Below are positions 1 to 6,596 of a stretch of 10,021 bases of DNA, piece after piece; the stretch's first letter is position 1, and each line of letters starts with the position of its first letter. Both the position numbers and the translations under genes were made by a program. The notes beneath the pieces were generated by a model. The model did no database searches. It had not been told where the DNA came from and saw nothing but the letters and a program-made list of their open reading frames with translations. The stretch is from Acidobacteriota bacterium (GTDB taxonomy: Bacteria > Acidobacteriota > Vicinamibacteria > Vicinamibacterales > UBA823), in assembly GCA_003509065.1 (NCBI GenBank), contig DODG01000396.1:1-10021 (forward strand), read 5' to 3'.

Positions 1-183
1 ACGCGGACCAGTCGTTGGTAAGGTCCGTAGATGTACGCGGGAACTCTTATAACTACAATGCTCAGACCACATCACGGAAAAAATTCCGAGCTCTGTTAAC
101 GATGGTGTGCGTCCCAGAATACCAAGAATTTTCTTGTATTCTTCCGGACTCAAACCGTGCTGCTGAAGTGTTTGTTGATCCAT
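1..183 (-). CDS. purL: Phosphoribosylformylglycinamidine synthase, large subunit (PurL), N-terminal 61 codons, cut by window edge
   Basis: The reverse strand from the ATG at 183 reads without a stop to position 1. PurL is the ATP-dependent synthetase subunit that converts FGAR to FGAM in the fourth step of purine synthesis, using ammonia delivered by PurQ. The visible 61 residues contain the family's N-terminal signature, [19 protein letters not shown] (about residues 31-49), including the His of the EHCSYK motif, followed by a Leu/Pro/Thr-rich stretch ending in TGPR. Because PurS and PurQ are separate proteins encoded just upstream, this should be the small-type PurL of about 730-750 residues, most of it outside the window. 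The ATG overlaps the purQ stop by one base (TAATG), which suggests translational coupling, and the upstream GGGAT is only a weak ribosome-binding site. Identification is firm despite the truncation. Confidence 0.93.
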   Translation of the reverse strand, partial: MDQQTLQQHGLSPEEYKKILGILGRTPSLTELGIFSVMWSEHCSYKSSRVHLRTLPTTGPR

Positions 184-896
184 TATCCCGTCTTCAACAT
201 GCCATCCCTACCCAGAGCCATTACTACAGACTCGAACAAAACCAGTCCGTCGGCACTACCCAACATCGACTCACAAGCTCGCTCAGGATGAGGCATTAGG
301 GCCACTACATTTCGATTTGGATTACACAAACCAGCAATTGCGTTCACCGAACCGTTGGGGTTTTTCGTATCAACTACTTGTCCATCCGCATCACAATAAC
401 GAAACACTATCTGACGATTCGCCTCAAGGTCGCTCAAAACTGCAGGTGTCGCATAGTAATTACCCTCGCCATGCGCAATCGGCATTTTCAAGATGTGTCC
501 TGGCTTCGCCCTACAGGTAAAGGGTGTATCAACCTGCTCAACACGTATATGCACCTGTTCGCATTGAAACTTGACACTCCGATTCCGAAGCATGGCTCCC
601 TCAAGTAATCCAACTTCCAGCAATATCTGAAAACCATTGCAGATGCCAAGAACCGGGCCACCCCTCTTCGCGAATTTAATCACCGATGTCATAATCGGCG
701 AGAATCCAGCAATGGCCCCGGTCCGCAGATAATCCCCGTAAGAAAATCCTCCTGGCAAAATCACGACGTCCGCCTCATTGAGCTCTTTATTTTTGTGCCA
801 CACGAACTCGGCTTGAGCGCCCAACACCTTGCTAATAGCGTGGTGGGCGTCATGATCGCAATTTGAGCCAGGGAAGACGATTACGGCAAATTTCAC
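183..896 (-). CDS. purQ: Phosphoribosylformylglycinamidine synthase, glutaminase subunit (PurQ)
   Basis: PurQ is the class I glutamine amidotransferase that hydrolyses glutamine and channels ammonia to PurL in the cytoplasmic PurSQL complex. The 237-residue product has the normal length for separate PurQ proteins. It opens with [14 protein letters not shown], carries the nucleophile elbow GICNGFQ with catalytic Cys86, and ends with the catalytic pair His203 and Glu205 in LMPHPER. The oxyanion region [12 protein letters not shown] (about 47-58) is intact. The start is GTG at 896-894, overlapping the purS stop by four bases (GTGA), with GAGGT about nine bases upstream as a possible ribosome-binding site inside purS. 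The 3' end overlaps the purL start by one base. This tight overlap is consistent with stoichiometric production of the complex. No broken or missing key residue is seen. Confidence 0.97.
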   Translation of the reverse strand: MKFAVIVFPGSNCDHDAHHAISKVLGAQAEFVWHKNKELNEADVVILPGGFSYGDYLRTGAIAGFSPIMTSVIKFAKRGGPVLGICNGFQILLEVGLLEGAMLRNRSVKFQCEQVHIRVEQVDTPFTCRAKPGHILKMPIAHGEGNYYATPAVLSDLEANRQIVFRYCDADGQVVDTKNPNGSVNAIAGLCNPNRNVVALMPHPERACESMLGSADGLVLFESVVMALGRDGMLKTG

Positions 897-1138
897 AATG
901 GATCGACCTCGACACGGAAACTTTCGATAACGGTGTTGGCAAGCAATTTATCAGCCACCTCCGCTGCCATAGCTTGGGCTTGGTCAAGAGAGCTCGCTTC
1001 GATATCCAGTTCAAAGTACTTCCCTTGTCGAACATCCTGTATTCCGTTGTAGCCCATCGCATGCAGAGCATCGGCAATCGTCTGGCCCTGCGGGTCAAAC
1101 ACCGATGGCTTTAAGGTGACGAATACCCGTGCTTTCAC
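893..1138 (-). CDS. purS: Phosphoribosylformylglycinamidine synthase subunit PurS
   Basis: PurS is the small bridging subunit needed by organisms with a small-type PurL; it holds PurQ and PurL together and supports ammonia transfer. The 81-residue product matches the family's usual length of about 80. It shows the expected pattern: an opening beta strand [17 protein letters not shown], then [13 protein letters not shown], the GKYFELDIE strand at about 38-46, and the closing [16 protein letters not shown]. The start is GTG at 1138-1136, with AAGGAT about ten bases upstream as a moderate ribosome-binding site. It overlaps purQ by four bases and lies 83 bases after purB. In Bacillus-type operons purC sits between purB and purS; here that gene is absent. 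Confidence 0.96.
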   Translation of the reverse strand: MKARVFVTLKPSVFDPQGQTIADALHAMGYNGIQDVRQGKYFELDIEASSLDQAQAMAAEVADKLLANTVIESFRVEVDPL

Positions 1139-1186
1139 AATACTTATCCTTGTCGTAATTGTTTCAATGGCAATCGACCAATTCCA

Positions 1187-1210
1187 ACCAAAACGCGTGC
1201 ATCTTTTGGT
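1187..1210. repeat. Perfect 7-bp inverted repeat in the purB-purS gap
   Basis: ACCAAAA at 1187-1193 is exactly complementary in reverse to TTTTGGT at 1204-1210, leaving a 10-base loop. It lies in the only sizeable gap inside the purB-purS-purQ-purL series. The stem is A/T-rich and the purS-proximal side on the transcribed strand has no run of T, so it is a poor intrinsic terminator. It could be an mRNA processing or stability element, or chance. Low confidence in function; the inverted repeat itself is visible directly. Confidence 0.4.
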
Positions 1211-1221
1211 CTTGCATCTAG

Positions 1222-2514
1222 TTATCCAAAAACTCGCTCAAAAATCTTGTCACGGTGGCGCAATTGAGTGTCGATGTCGAATGCAGCTTCAAGTTCCTCT
1301 GGCGATAATACCTTAGAGACGTCAGCATCTTCCTTCAATAAGACCTTGAATTCTTTGTGTTCATCAAATGATCGCATCGCATTCCGTTGCACCCATTCAT
1401 ACGCCTGTTCACGCGAGACACCACGGCGTGCTAACTCCAATAAAACGGTTCCTGAAAAAACAACTCCGCGGGACAGTGCTAAATTCTCTCGCATGCGATC
1501 CACATGCACCACCAACCCAGAAACAATGCGTGTGAACCGACGCAGCATGTGGTCCACAGCTATAAAACTGTCGGGCAAAATTACGCGCTCTACTGAAGAA
1601 TGCGAGATGTCACGTTCGTGCCACAACGCCACATTTTCAAAGGCAGCCATCGCATTGGCCCGGACCAGTCGCGCAAGGCCTGTAAGCTGTTCACACCCAA
1701 TCGGATTTCGTTTGTGTGGCATCGCGGAGGAGCCCTTTTGCCCCTTACCAAACGGTTCTTCAACCTCACCGATCTCAGTTTTCTGCAGTCCGCGAATCTC
1801 CACTGCAAATTTTTCGAGCGATGCTGCCAAAATTGCTAACCGACTCAGCAAATCTGCATGCCGATCGCGTTGAATAACTTGTGAGGCAATCGTTGCCGAC
1901 TGTAGTCCGAGTGTCTTACAAACTTGCTCCTCAATGGATGGATCGAGGTGAGCATAAGTTCCAACAGCACCAGAAATCTTTCCGACGCTAATTGTCTCCC
2001 GCACATCGACAAGTCGCACGCGATGACGTTGGAGCTCTGCATGCCATAACGCCAACTTAAGACCAAAGGTCATCGGTTCCGCATGAACACCGTGTGTCCG
2101 TCCAATCATGGGAGTATTTCGATGCTCCTCCGCACGGCGCTGCACTGCCTCAGCAAGATTATCGACGCCCTCAAGAATTAAATCGCACGCTTCTCGCATC
2201 TGGAGAGCCTGCGCGGTATCCAGCACATCAGACGAGGTCAATCCAAAATGAAGCCAGCGTGCTGACGGACCAACATGTTCTGCGACTGCCGTAGTAAACG
2301 CGATGACATCATGTTGAGTTGTCGATTCTATTTCGTGAACGCGGTCAGCATCAACAGCAGCTCGCTCGCGAATATCTTGAGCGGCTTCAGTCGGGATCAG
2401 ACCTGCAGCAGCCATTGCATCCGCAGCTGCGATTTCAACATGCAACCAGGTTTCATAGCGGCGTTGGTCACTCCAAATGGCGCCCATCTTGGGGTTCGTG
2501 TAACGAGGAATCAT
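1222..2514 (-). CDS. purB: Adenylosuccinate lyase (PurB)
   Basis: PurB cleaves SAICAR to AICAR plus fumarate and adenylosuccinate to AMP plus fumarate, acting twice in purine synthesis as a cytoplasmic homotetramer of the fumarase/aspartase superfamily. I chose the ATG at 2514, giving 430 residues that begin MIPRYTNPKMGAIWSD. A longer frame to 2586 adds 24 residues unlike the family. With the shorter start, His68 (TQHD), His89 (LHFGLTSSD) and His141 (GRTHGVHAEP) fall exactly on the numbering known for the Bacillus subtilis catalytic histidines, which strongly supports it. The flexible signature loop GSSAMPHKRNP begins at about residue 261. Only a weak A/G-rich ribosome-binding site (AAAGAAAG) precedes the start. 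It begins 43 bases after the upstream MBL-fold gene, so the two are probably co-transcribed. Confidence 0.97.
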   Translation of the reverse strand: MIPRYTNPKMGAIWSDQRRYETWLHVEIAAADAMAAAGLIPTEAAQDIRERAAVDADRVHEIESTTQHDVIAFTTAVAEHVGPSARWLHFGLTSSDVLDTAQALQMREACDLILEGVDNLAEAVQRRAEEHRNTPMIGRTHGVHAEPMTFGLKLALWHAELQRHRVRLVDVRETISVGKISGAVGTYAHLDPSIEEQVCKTLGLQSATIASQVIQRDRHADLLSRLAILAASLEKFAVEIRGLQKTEIGEVEEPFGKGQKGSSAMPHKRNPIGCEQLTGLARLVRANAMAAFENVALWHERDISHSSVERVILPDSFIAVDHMLRRFTRIVSGLVVHVDRMRENLALSRGVVFSGTVLLELARRGVSREQAYEWVQRNAMRSFDEHKEFKVLLKEDADVSKVLSPEELEAAFDIDTQLRHRDKIFERVFG

Positions 2515-2557
2515 GAAGATATTTCTTTCTTTATAGCCATGAATAGAGTCTTCCAGC

Positions 2558-3445
2558 TTACATAAATGGCAGCACGTGCTGACCACTAACGTTTGGTTTT
2601 TTTGAGATTTCTGTGGGTAGAGGCAAAGTTGACATATCGATGGTCTCCGCAGCCCGCTTTTGCTCGGTAACCAGGACTTGGACGTCGGTACGTCCGCGTT
2701 GATCTAACGCCTCACGACAAGTCATTTCAGCAATTTCCGGCGTGTTATTAACGCGGCTTAAATGACTCAAGACTACGCACTGCACCGACTCACCTAAATG
2801 TTCTGCGCAAAATGCAGCTAAGGCTTCATTTGACAGGTGCCCTTGGTCGCTCCCGATCCGAGTACGAAGACTTGCGCCATAGGGACTTATACGCAGCAAC
2901 TCAACCGAGTGGTTAGACTCAATAACCAATACACGGCAATCCTGAAATCGCGACACCAATTCACTGGTGACGCATCCAATATCGGTCGCAAACCCAATCG
3001 CGCCTTCTGGTGTATCAATCCGGAAAGCCAAGGTCTCATTCGCGTCATGCGGTACGGTGAATGGAAGGAAAGATAAAGCGCCACGTGACGTCCGCTTACC
3101 TGCGGTTAGCGGTTTCCAGTGTTCGATTTGCTCTGCAGGGGTGCCCCATGCCTTCCTAGCACCTGTAGTTGTATACACGGGCACTCCATGGCGACGAGAA
3201 ACCGAGGCTGCGCTCCGCACATGATCACCGTGGGCGTGGGTTACAAAAATTGCCGTAATCGCTTCGACCGCAACATTGAGCGCCCCAAGGCGCTCCTGTA
3301 GAGCTCTGTAGCTTAACCCGGCGTCCAGTAACACATGCTCATCCTGATATGAGATGAGCGTTGCGTTTCCGCTGCTCCCACTCCCGAGAACCGTCAAGAG
3401 AACAGCGATGGAACGACCCCTTCCTTTATAAACATTAACAAACAC
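2558..3445 (-). CDS. WalJ/YycJ-like metallo-beta-lactamase-fold hydrolase
   Basis: This is a cytoplasmic metallo-beta-lactamase-fold protein resembling Bacillus YycJ/WalJ, a family described as exonucleases or DNA-repair-linked hydrolases. The GSGSSGNATLI opening lies at about 21-31, and the metal motif THAHGDH supplies His70, His72, Asp74 and His75. Further probable ligands are His133 (VPHD), Asp155 (FATDIG) and His228 (LSHLS). The family-typical stretches VIESNHSVELLRISPY (about 174-189), DQGHLSNEA and SHLSRVNNTPEIA are all present. The start is uncertain. The GTG at 3445 gives 295 residues but has no good ribosome-binding site. A TTG at 3397 would align exactly with the family N-terminus (MTVLGSGSSGN), yet the purine-rich AAGGAAGGGG lies about 19 bases before it, which is too far. 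About 30 C-terminal residues after residue 265 look unlike the family core. The gene lies 23 bases after the M16 peptidase stop. Confidence 0.88.
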   Translation of the reverse strand: MFVNVYKGRGRSIAVLLTVLGSGSSGNATLISYQDEHVLLDAGLSYRALQERLGALNVAVEAITAIFVTHAHGDHVRSAASVSRRHGVPVYTTTGARKAWGTPAEQIEHWKPLTAGKRTSRGALSFLPFTVPHDANETLAFRIDTPEGAIGFATDIGCVTSELVSRFQDCRVLVIESNHSVELLRISPYGASLRTRIGSDQGHLSNEALAAFCAEHLGESVQCVVLSHLSRVNNTPEIAEMTCREALDQRGRTDVQVLVTEQKRAAETIDMSTLPLPTEISKKPNVSGQHVLPFM

Positions 3446-3468
3446 CCGATCTTAGATCCGCCACAGCA

Positions 3469-4746
3469 TCATTCAGACGGCATCATCGCCTTAGCACTTA
3501 ACCGATTCGCTGAGACATTCAAACCATCGGTTCGGCCAAGGATTGTTATAGACAGTGACTCGTCTTTAAACAAATCAAGGGCGACTCGCTGAACATCTTG
3601 CACTGTTACTCGATCAATGCCACTGAGTGTTTCATCCAGACTGAACTGACGCCCAAAACACATCTCTTGGTATGCAAGGTTAGACATACGGCTGCTAGTG
3701 CTCTCCAGTGACAACATCAGGCTACCTTTCAGGTGATCCTTCGCACGCCGCAATTCCTCACTTGGCACCGTGACATCGGCAATTTCACGTACTTCTTGAA
3801 CGATTAGGTCGAGAACCTCATTCACCGCTTCGGTTGCACAACCGGCATAGATTGTTAAAGATCCAGTATCACGATAGGCGTTGAGACCACTAAAGACGGT
3901 GTAAGCTAATCCGCGCTTTTCACGAATGTTTTGGAATAGTCGGGAACTCATAGAACCGCCAAGGATCGTATTTAGGACGTAACACACATAGCGATCGTCA
4001 TGAGCCTGTGGATACGCTGGTACCCCGACACAGAGGTGACTCTGCTCTAGATCCTTGTTGTGTAACTGCAGTCCTGGCGTTGCCTCTGGTGCAGACCAGT
4101 GAACCAGCTCACCACTGGTTTCCAGTCCCCCGAACGCCGCATGGATAAGATCGCGAAGGCGAACGTGCTCTAGATTACCAGCTGCCGACACAATAACGTT
4201 GGAAGCTACATACGATCTCTTAAAAAAATCTTGAATTTGTGTGGCGGTAAACGAACTGATGCTGTCAGGTGACCCTAAAATGGGAAGCCCAAGTGAATGA
4301 CCTTCCCAGAAGTGTTGGGTAAATAATTCGTGCACAAAATCATCCGGTGTATCTTCAACCATCTTGATTTCTTCGAGAATCACTTTCTTCTCGCGCGCGA
4401 TTTCATCCGGCTGGAAGGCAGGGTTTAGTACGACGTCTGAGAGAACTGCGAGAGCATCCGACAGGTGCTCGTCAAGCACTCTGACATGATAGCTCGCACA
4501 TTCCTTCGCCGTGAAGGCATCTAACTGGCCACCAAGTGAATCTATTGCTTGGGCAATGTCCTCAGCTGACCGGGTTTTAGTGCCTTTAAACAGCATGTGC
4601 TCAATAAAATGTGCCATGCCGCGTTCTTCCACTTTGTCGTGTCGTGACCCTCGCGAGAGCCAGACCCCAATACTGACCGATCGGACATCCGGCATTGCCT
4701 CTGTTAAAAGAGACAACCCGTTGTCAAAAACCTCGCGGATAATCAT
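3469..4746 (-). CDS. M16 family zinc metallopeptidase (processing-peptidase-like)
   Basis: This is a single-unit M16 peptidase of 425 residues, the size of the bacterial YmxG/PqqF-like and mitochondrial processing-peptidase-beta class rather than the large insulinases. The inverted zinc motif HFIEH gives His46, Glu49 and His50, and the distal Glu ligand is Glu125 or Glu126 in ILEEIKMVED. The substrate-side motif GGSMSSRLFQNIREKRGLAYTV (about 260-285) is the conserved Arg/Tyr region. All catalytic residues are present, so it should be active, unlike non-catalytic M16 partner subunits. There is no signal peptide; residues 1-20 (MIIREVFDNGLSLLTEAMPD) match the usual beta-strand start. The substrate is unknown. 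The ATG at 4746 has no clear ribosome-binding site. It appears to be first in the unit with the MBL-fold gene and purBSQL. Confidence 0.92.
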   Translation of the reverse strand: MIIREVFDNGLSLLTEAMPDVRSVSIGVWLSRGSRHDKVEERGMAHFIEHMLFKGTKTRSAEDIAQAIDSLGGQLDAFTAKECASYHVRVLDEHLSDALAVLSDVVLNPAFQPDEIAREKKVILEEIKMVEDTPDDFVHELFTQHFWEGHSLGLPILGSPDSISSFTATQIQDFFKRSYVASNVIVSAAGNLEHVRLRDLIHAAFGGLETSGELVHWSAPEATPGLQLHNKDLEQSHLCVGVPAYPQAHDDRYVCYVLNTILGGSMSSRLFQNIREKRGLAYTVFSGLNAYRDTGSLTIYAGCATEAVNEVLDLIVQEVREIADVTVPSEELRRAKDHLKGSLMLSLESTSSRMSNLAYQEMCFGRQFSLDETLSGIDRVTVQDVQRVALDLFKDESLSITILGRTDGLNVSANRLSAKAMMPSE

Positions 4747-4838
4747 CGGTTGTGGAAGACACTATGTTTGTGTCGTCAGACGAAAGACATCGCAAACTAT
4801 TGATAAATATAGGATTACGACTTCGACACGAACACCTA

Positions 4839-4867
4839 ATATTATCACGCAAATGAAGCATCAGCAA
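4839..4867 (-). promoter_or_regulatory. Candidate sigma-70-type promoter for the M16-MBL-purBSQL unit
   Basis: On the minus strand TTGCTG (4867-4862) is followed after exactly 17 bases by TAATAT (4844-4839), which is preceded by TGA and so resembles an extended -10. The -35 box matches consensus at 3 of 6 positions and the -10 at 4 of 6. Transcription would begin near 4832 and leave a leader of about 85 bases before the M16 ATG. This is inference from pattern only. Confidence 0.35.
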
Positions 4868-4888
4868 GTAGGATCCATTCCATAAAAC

Positions 4889-4898
4889 CTCCTAGGAG
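4889..4898. repeat. Perfect 10-bp palindrome between divergent promoters
   Basis: CTCCTAGGAG is its own reverse complement and sits near the middle of the 239-base gap between the M16 gene and rlmN, upstream of both candidate promoters. It could be an operator for a dimeric regulator. It also happens to create a Shine-Dalgarno-like AGGAG on each strand. Function is not established. Confidence 0.35.
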
Positions 4899-4934
4899 AA
4901 CACGGTGGCGGCCAGTAATGAACCAAGACCCTCA

Positions 4935-4943
4935 TGCTAGACT
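4935..4943 (+). promoter_or_regulatory. Candidate extended -10 promoter for rlmN
   Basis: TGCTAGACT combines a TGn extension with TAGACT, which matches the -10 consensus at 4 of 6 positions. No convincing -35 lies 17 bases upstream, as is common for extended -10 promoters. Transcription would start near 4950, about 36 bases before the chosen rlmN start. Pattern-based and tentative. Confidence 0.3.
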
Positions 4944-4985
4944 ATTTGCGCGGACACGCTGGTTCGCAATTGCTTGGAGCCTGCC

Positions 4986-6071
4986 GTGGAAGCTCGGATC
5001 GACGTCACCGACCTTGAATTAGCAAATCTTGAGAGTTCTCTCAAAACACTCAACATTGAGACGTACCGTGCTCGTCAGATTTATCACTGGATTCACAGGC
5101 GTGGAGTAACTGCATTCGATGGAATGACCAATCTATCTCGTCAACTGCAGAATGATTTGGCGTCTCGATTCAAAGTATCAACACCAGTCATCACCGAACG
5201 GCAAACATCCAGTGATGGCACCATTAAATTTGCCTTACAACTGACCGATGACCACCAAATCGAATCGGTTTTCATCCCGGAAACGCCGCGAAAAACTTTC
5301 TGCTTGTCCACTCAAGTGGGTTGCGCCATGCAGTGCACGTTCTGCCTCACTGGAAAGATGGGTATTATTCGAAATCTCTCAGCTGGCGAAATCGTGGGTC
5401 AGGTGCGAGTGTTGACTCGGGAACTGGACCTATTTGAGCAACCGTTTAATATCGTTTTAATGGGAATGGGTGAACCTCTACACAACTATGACAACACTAT
5501 GCAAGCTTTACGAATGCTGACATGTTCTTACGGCCAGGCAGTTCCATTACGACGCATAACACTCTCAACTGTGGGTGTGCTGCCCGCATTAAAACGATTG
5601 GCGTCGGAGCCTACCATGCCCAATCTCGCTGTTTCATTGCATGGCACGACAGAAGCCCAACGCAATCAACTCGTGCCAATCAATCGAAAATACGGACTCA
5701 GGGAACTCATTGCGGCATGTCAAAGTTTCCCACTTAAACGTCGCAGTCGGATTACATTCGAGTATGTACTTATCAAAAATGTCAATGACTCAGAGGATGA
5801 TGCAAGACGGCTGGTGAAAATACTGTCAGGAATGAAGGCTAAAGTGAACGTGATCCCTCTGAACACTGCATCTGGCATTCCCTTTGAAAGACCCTCACAG
5901 GAAAGAATCAACCGTTTCGGCAAGATTCTAGCTCGGCACCAACTTACAGTATCTGTAAGAAAAAGCCGTGGGCATGACATACGCGCAGCGTGCGGACAAC
6001 TAATGCTCGAAAATGAGCAACAGAGACCTCTTCAACAACCTAAGGGTCTCATTAAAGGGCTTAATAACTAA
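4986..6071 (+). CDS. rlmN: Dual-specificity 23S rRNA/tRNA adenine-C2 methyltransferase RlmN (radical SAM)
   Basis: RlmN methylates C2 of A2503 in 23S rRNA and of A37 in some tRNAs, using two SAM molecules and a 4Fe-4S cluster. I prefer the GTG at 4986 (361 residues) because GGAG lies six bases upstream; a TTG at 4974 would add four residues. Counting from the GTG, the radical SAM motif CAMQCTFC places cluster ligands at Cys113, Cys117 and Cys120, and the second essential Cys, which carries the methyl intermediate, is Cys336 in IRAACGQL. Also seen are the ESVFIP segment with its Glu at about 93, GMGEPLHNYDN, LSTVGVLP, the SLHGTTEAQRNQLVPINRKY stretch, EYVLIKNVND and NVIPLN. The N-terminal helical domain (about 1-75) is intact. 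It is divergent from the M16 gene and convergent with purE. Confidence 0.97.
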   Translation: MEARIDVTDLELANLESSLKTLNIETYRARQIYHWIHRRGVTAFDGMTNLSRQLQNDLASRFKVSTPVITERQTSSDGTIKFALQLTDDHQIESVFIPETPRKTFCLSTQVGCAMQCTFCLTGKMGIIRNLSAGEIVGQVRVLTRELDLFEQPFNIVLMGMGEPLHNYDNTMQALRMLTCSYGQAVPLRRITLSTVGVLPALKRLASEPTMPNLAVSLHGTTEAQRNQLVPINRKYGLRELIAACQSFPLKRRSRITFEYVLIKNVNDSEDDARRLVKILSGMKAKVNVIPLNTASGIPFERPSQERINRFGKILARHQLTVSVRKSRGHDIRAACGQLMLENEQQRPLQQPKGLIKGLNN

Positions 6072-6080
6072 TTCAGCCCT
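6056..6080. terminator. Hairpin between convergent rlmN and purE, possible bidirectional terminator
   Basis: AGGGCTTAAT (6056-6065) pairs with ATTCAGCCCT (6071-6080), a 10-bp stem with one T/C mismatch and a 5-base loop. The rlmN stop codon lies at the loop/stem boundary and the purE stop is six bases beyond. T-runs are poor: CTAAATC follows on the plus strand and TTTAAT on the minus strand, so termination is better supported for purE transcripts. Position between convergent genes supports the call; efficiency is unknown. Confidence 0.45.
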
Positions 6081-6085
6081 CTAAA

Positions 6086-6580
6086 TCATGTGCCTAAACG
6101 TTCCGCCGCCCGCTCCACCTTTTCAACAAGCAAGTGTTTATAATCCTTGAGTTTGTCAGCAACAGCAGGATCACTGACCGCCAAGATTTGCGCGGTCATC
6201 ACGGCAGCATTAGTAGCACCAGCTTTCCCAATGGCCATTGTCGCAACTGGCACACCAGGTGGCATCTGGACCGTTGCTAGGAGCGCGTCCATGCCACTCA
6301 GTGCAGTTGCATCGATTGGTACTCCAATGACTGGTTTTGTGGTGTGTGCAGCCACCACACCGGCCAAATGCGCTGCAGCACCTGCACCGACGATGAACAC
6401 TTGCACGCCACGGCCGTCAGCTTCCTCGACCAGACGTAAAACACGTGCTGGGGAACGGTGAGCTGACGCAACAGTCATCTCGTTAGAAATCCCAAATTGA
6501 TCCAACATATCGACGGCTGATTTCATAATCGGCGCATCGGAATCAGAACCCATGAGAATTAGTACTTGACAGTCACTCAT
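6086..6580 (-). CDS. purE: N5-carboxyaminoimidazole ribonucleotide mutase, class I PurE
   Basis: PurE moves the carboxyl group of N5-CAIR to carbon 4, giving CAIR in the purine pathway. The 164-residue length is typical. The substrate-binding loop GSDSD (11-15), the SAHRSP motif with His41 (39-44), GAGAAAHL (about 65-72), the [20 protein letters not shown] stretch and [11 protein letters not shown] are all present. These are class I features; class II AIR carboxylases differ at SAHRSP and GAGAAAHL. Class I enzymes normally rely on PurK to make N5-CAIR, but no purK is seen here. The ATG at 6580 follows a G-rich GAGGGGGTGGC that can serve as ribosome-binding site. It starts 16 bases after the purD stop, so purD-purE form a two-gene unit. 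Confidence 0.97.
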   Translation of the reverse strand: MSDCQVLILMGSDSDAPIMKSAVDMLDQFGISNEMTVASAHRSPARVLRLVEEADGRGVQVFIVGAGAAAHLAGVVAAHTTKPVIGVPIDATALSGMDALLATVQMPPGVPVATMAIGKAGATNAAVMTAQILAVSDPAVADKLKDYKHLLVEKVERAAERLGT

Positions 6581-6596
6581 GCCACCCCCTCATAAC

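Noticed and set aside
1268..1873. A 201-codon open frame on the plus strand opposite purB.
   Set aside because: Ser/Arg/Cys-rich composition typical of an antisense shadow; purB on the other strand has full family conservation.
2515..2586. A 24-residue N-terminal extension of PurB.
   Set aside because: It is unlike the family, overlaps the end of the MBL-fold gene, and the start at 2514 places all three catalytic histidines at the positions known in Bacillus subtilis PurB.
4511..4885. A 124-codon plus-strand frame covering the M16 N-terminus and part of the divergent gap.
   Set aside because: Most of it is the antisense of conserved M16 sequence; no ribosome-binding site or recognisable domain.
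4845..4940. Two divergent mini-ORFs of 12 codons (minus, ATG at 4883) and 11 codons (plus, GTG at 4905), each with a Shine-Dalgarno-like AGGAG(G) supplied by the shared palindrome.
   Set aside because: Both overlap the best promoter candidates of the flanking genes, so they would lie at or before the expected transcript starts; the paired ribosome-binding sites are explained by the palindrome itself.
6147..6461. A 104-codon plus-strand frame rich in Ala and Thr opposite purE.
   Set aside because: The composition mirrors the Ala/Gly-rich PurE on the opposite strand; no independent support.
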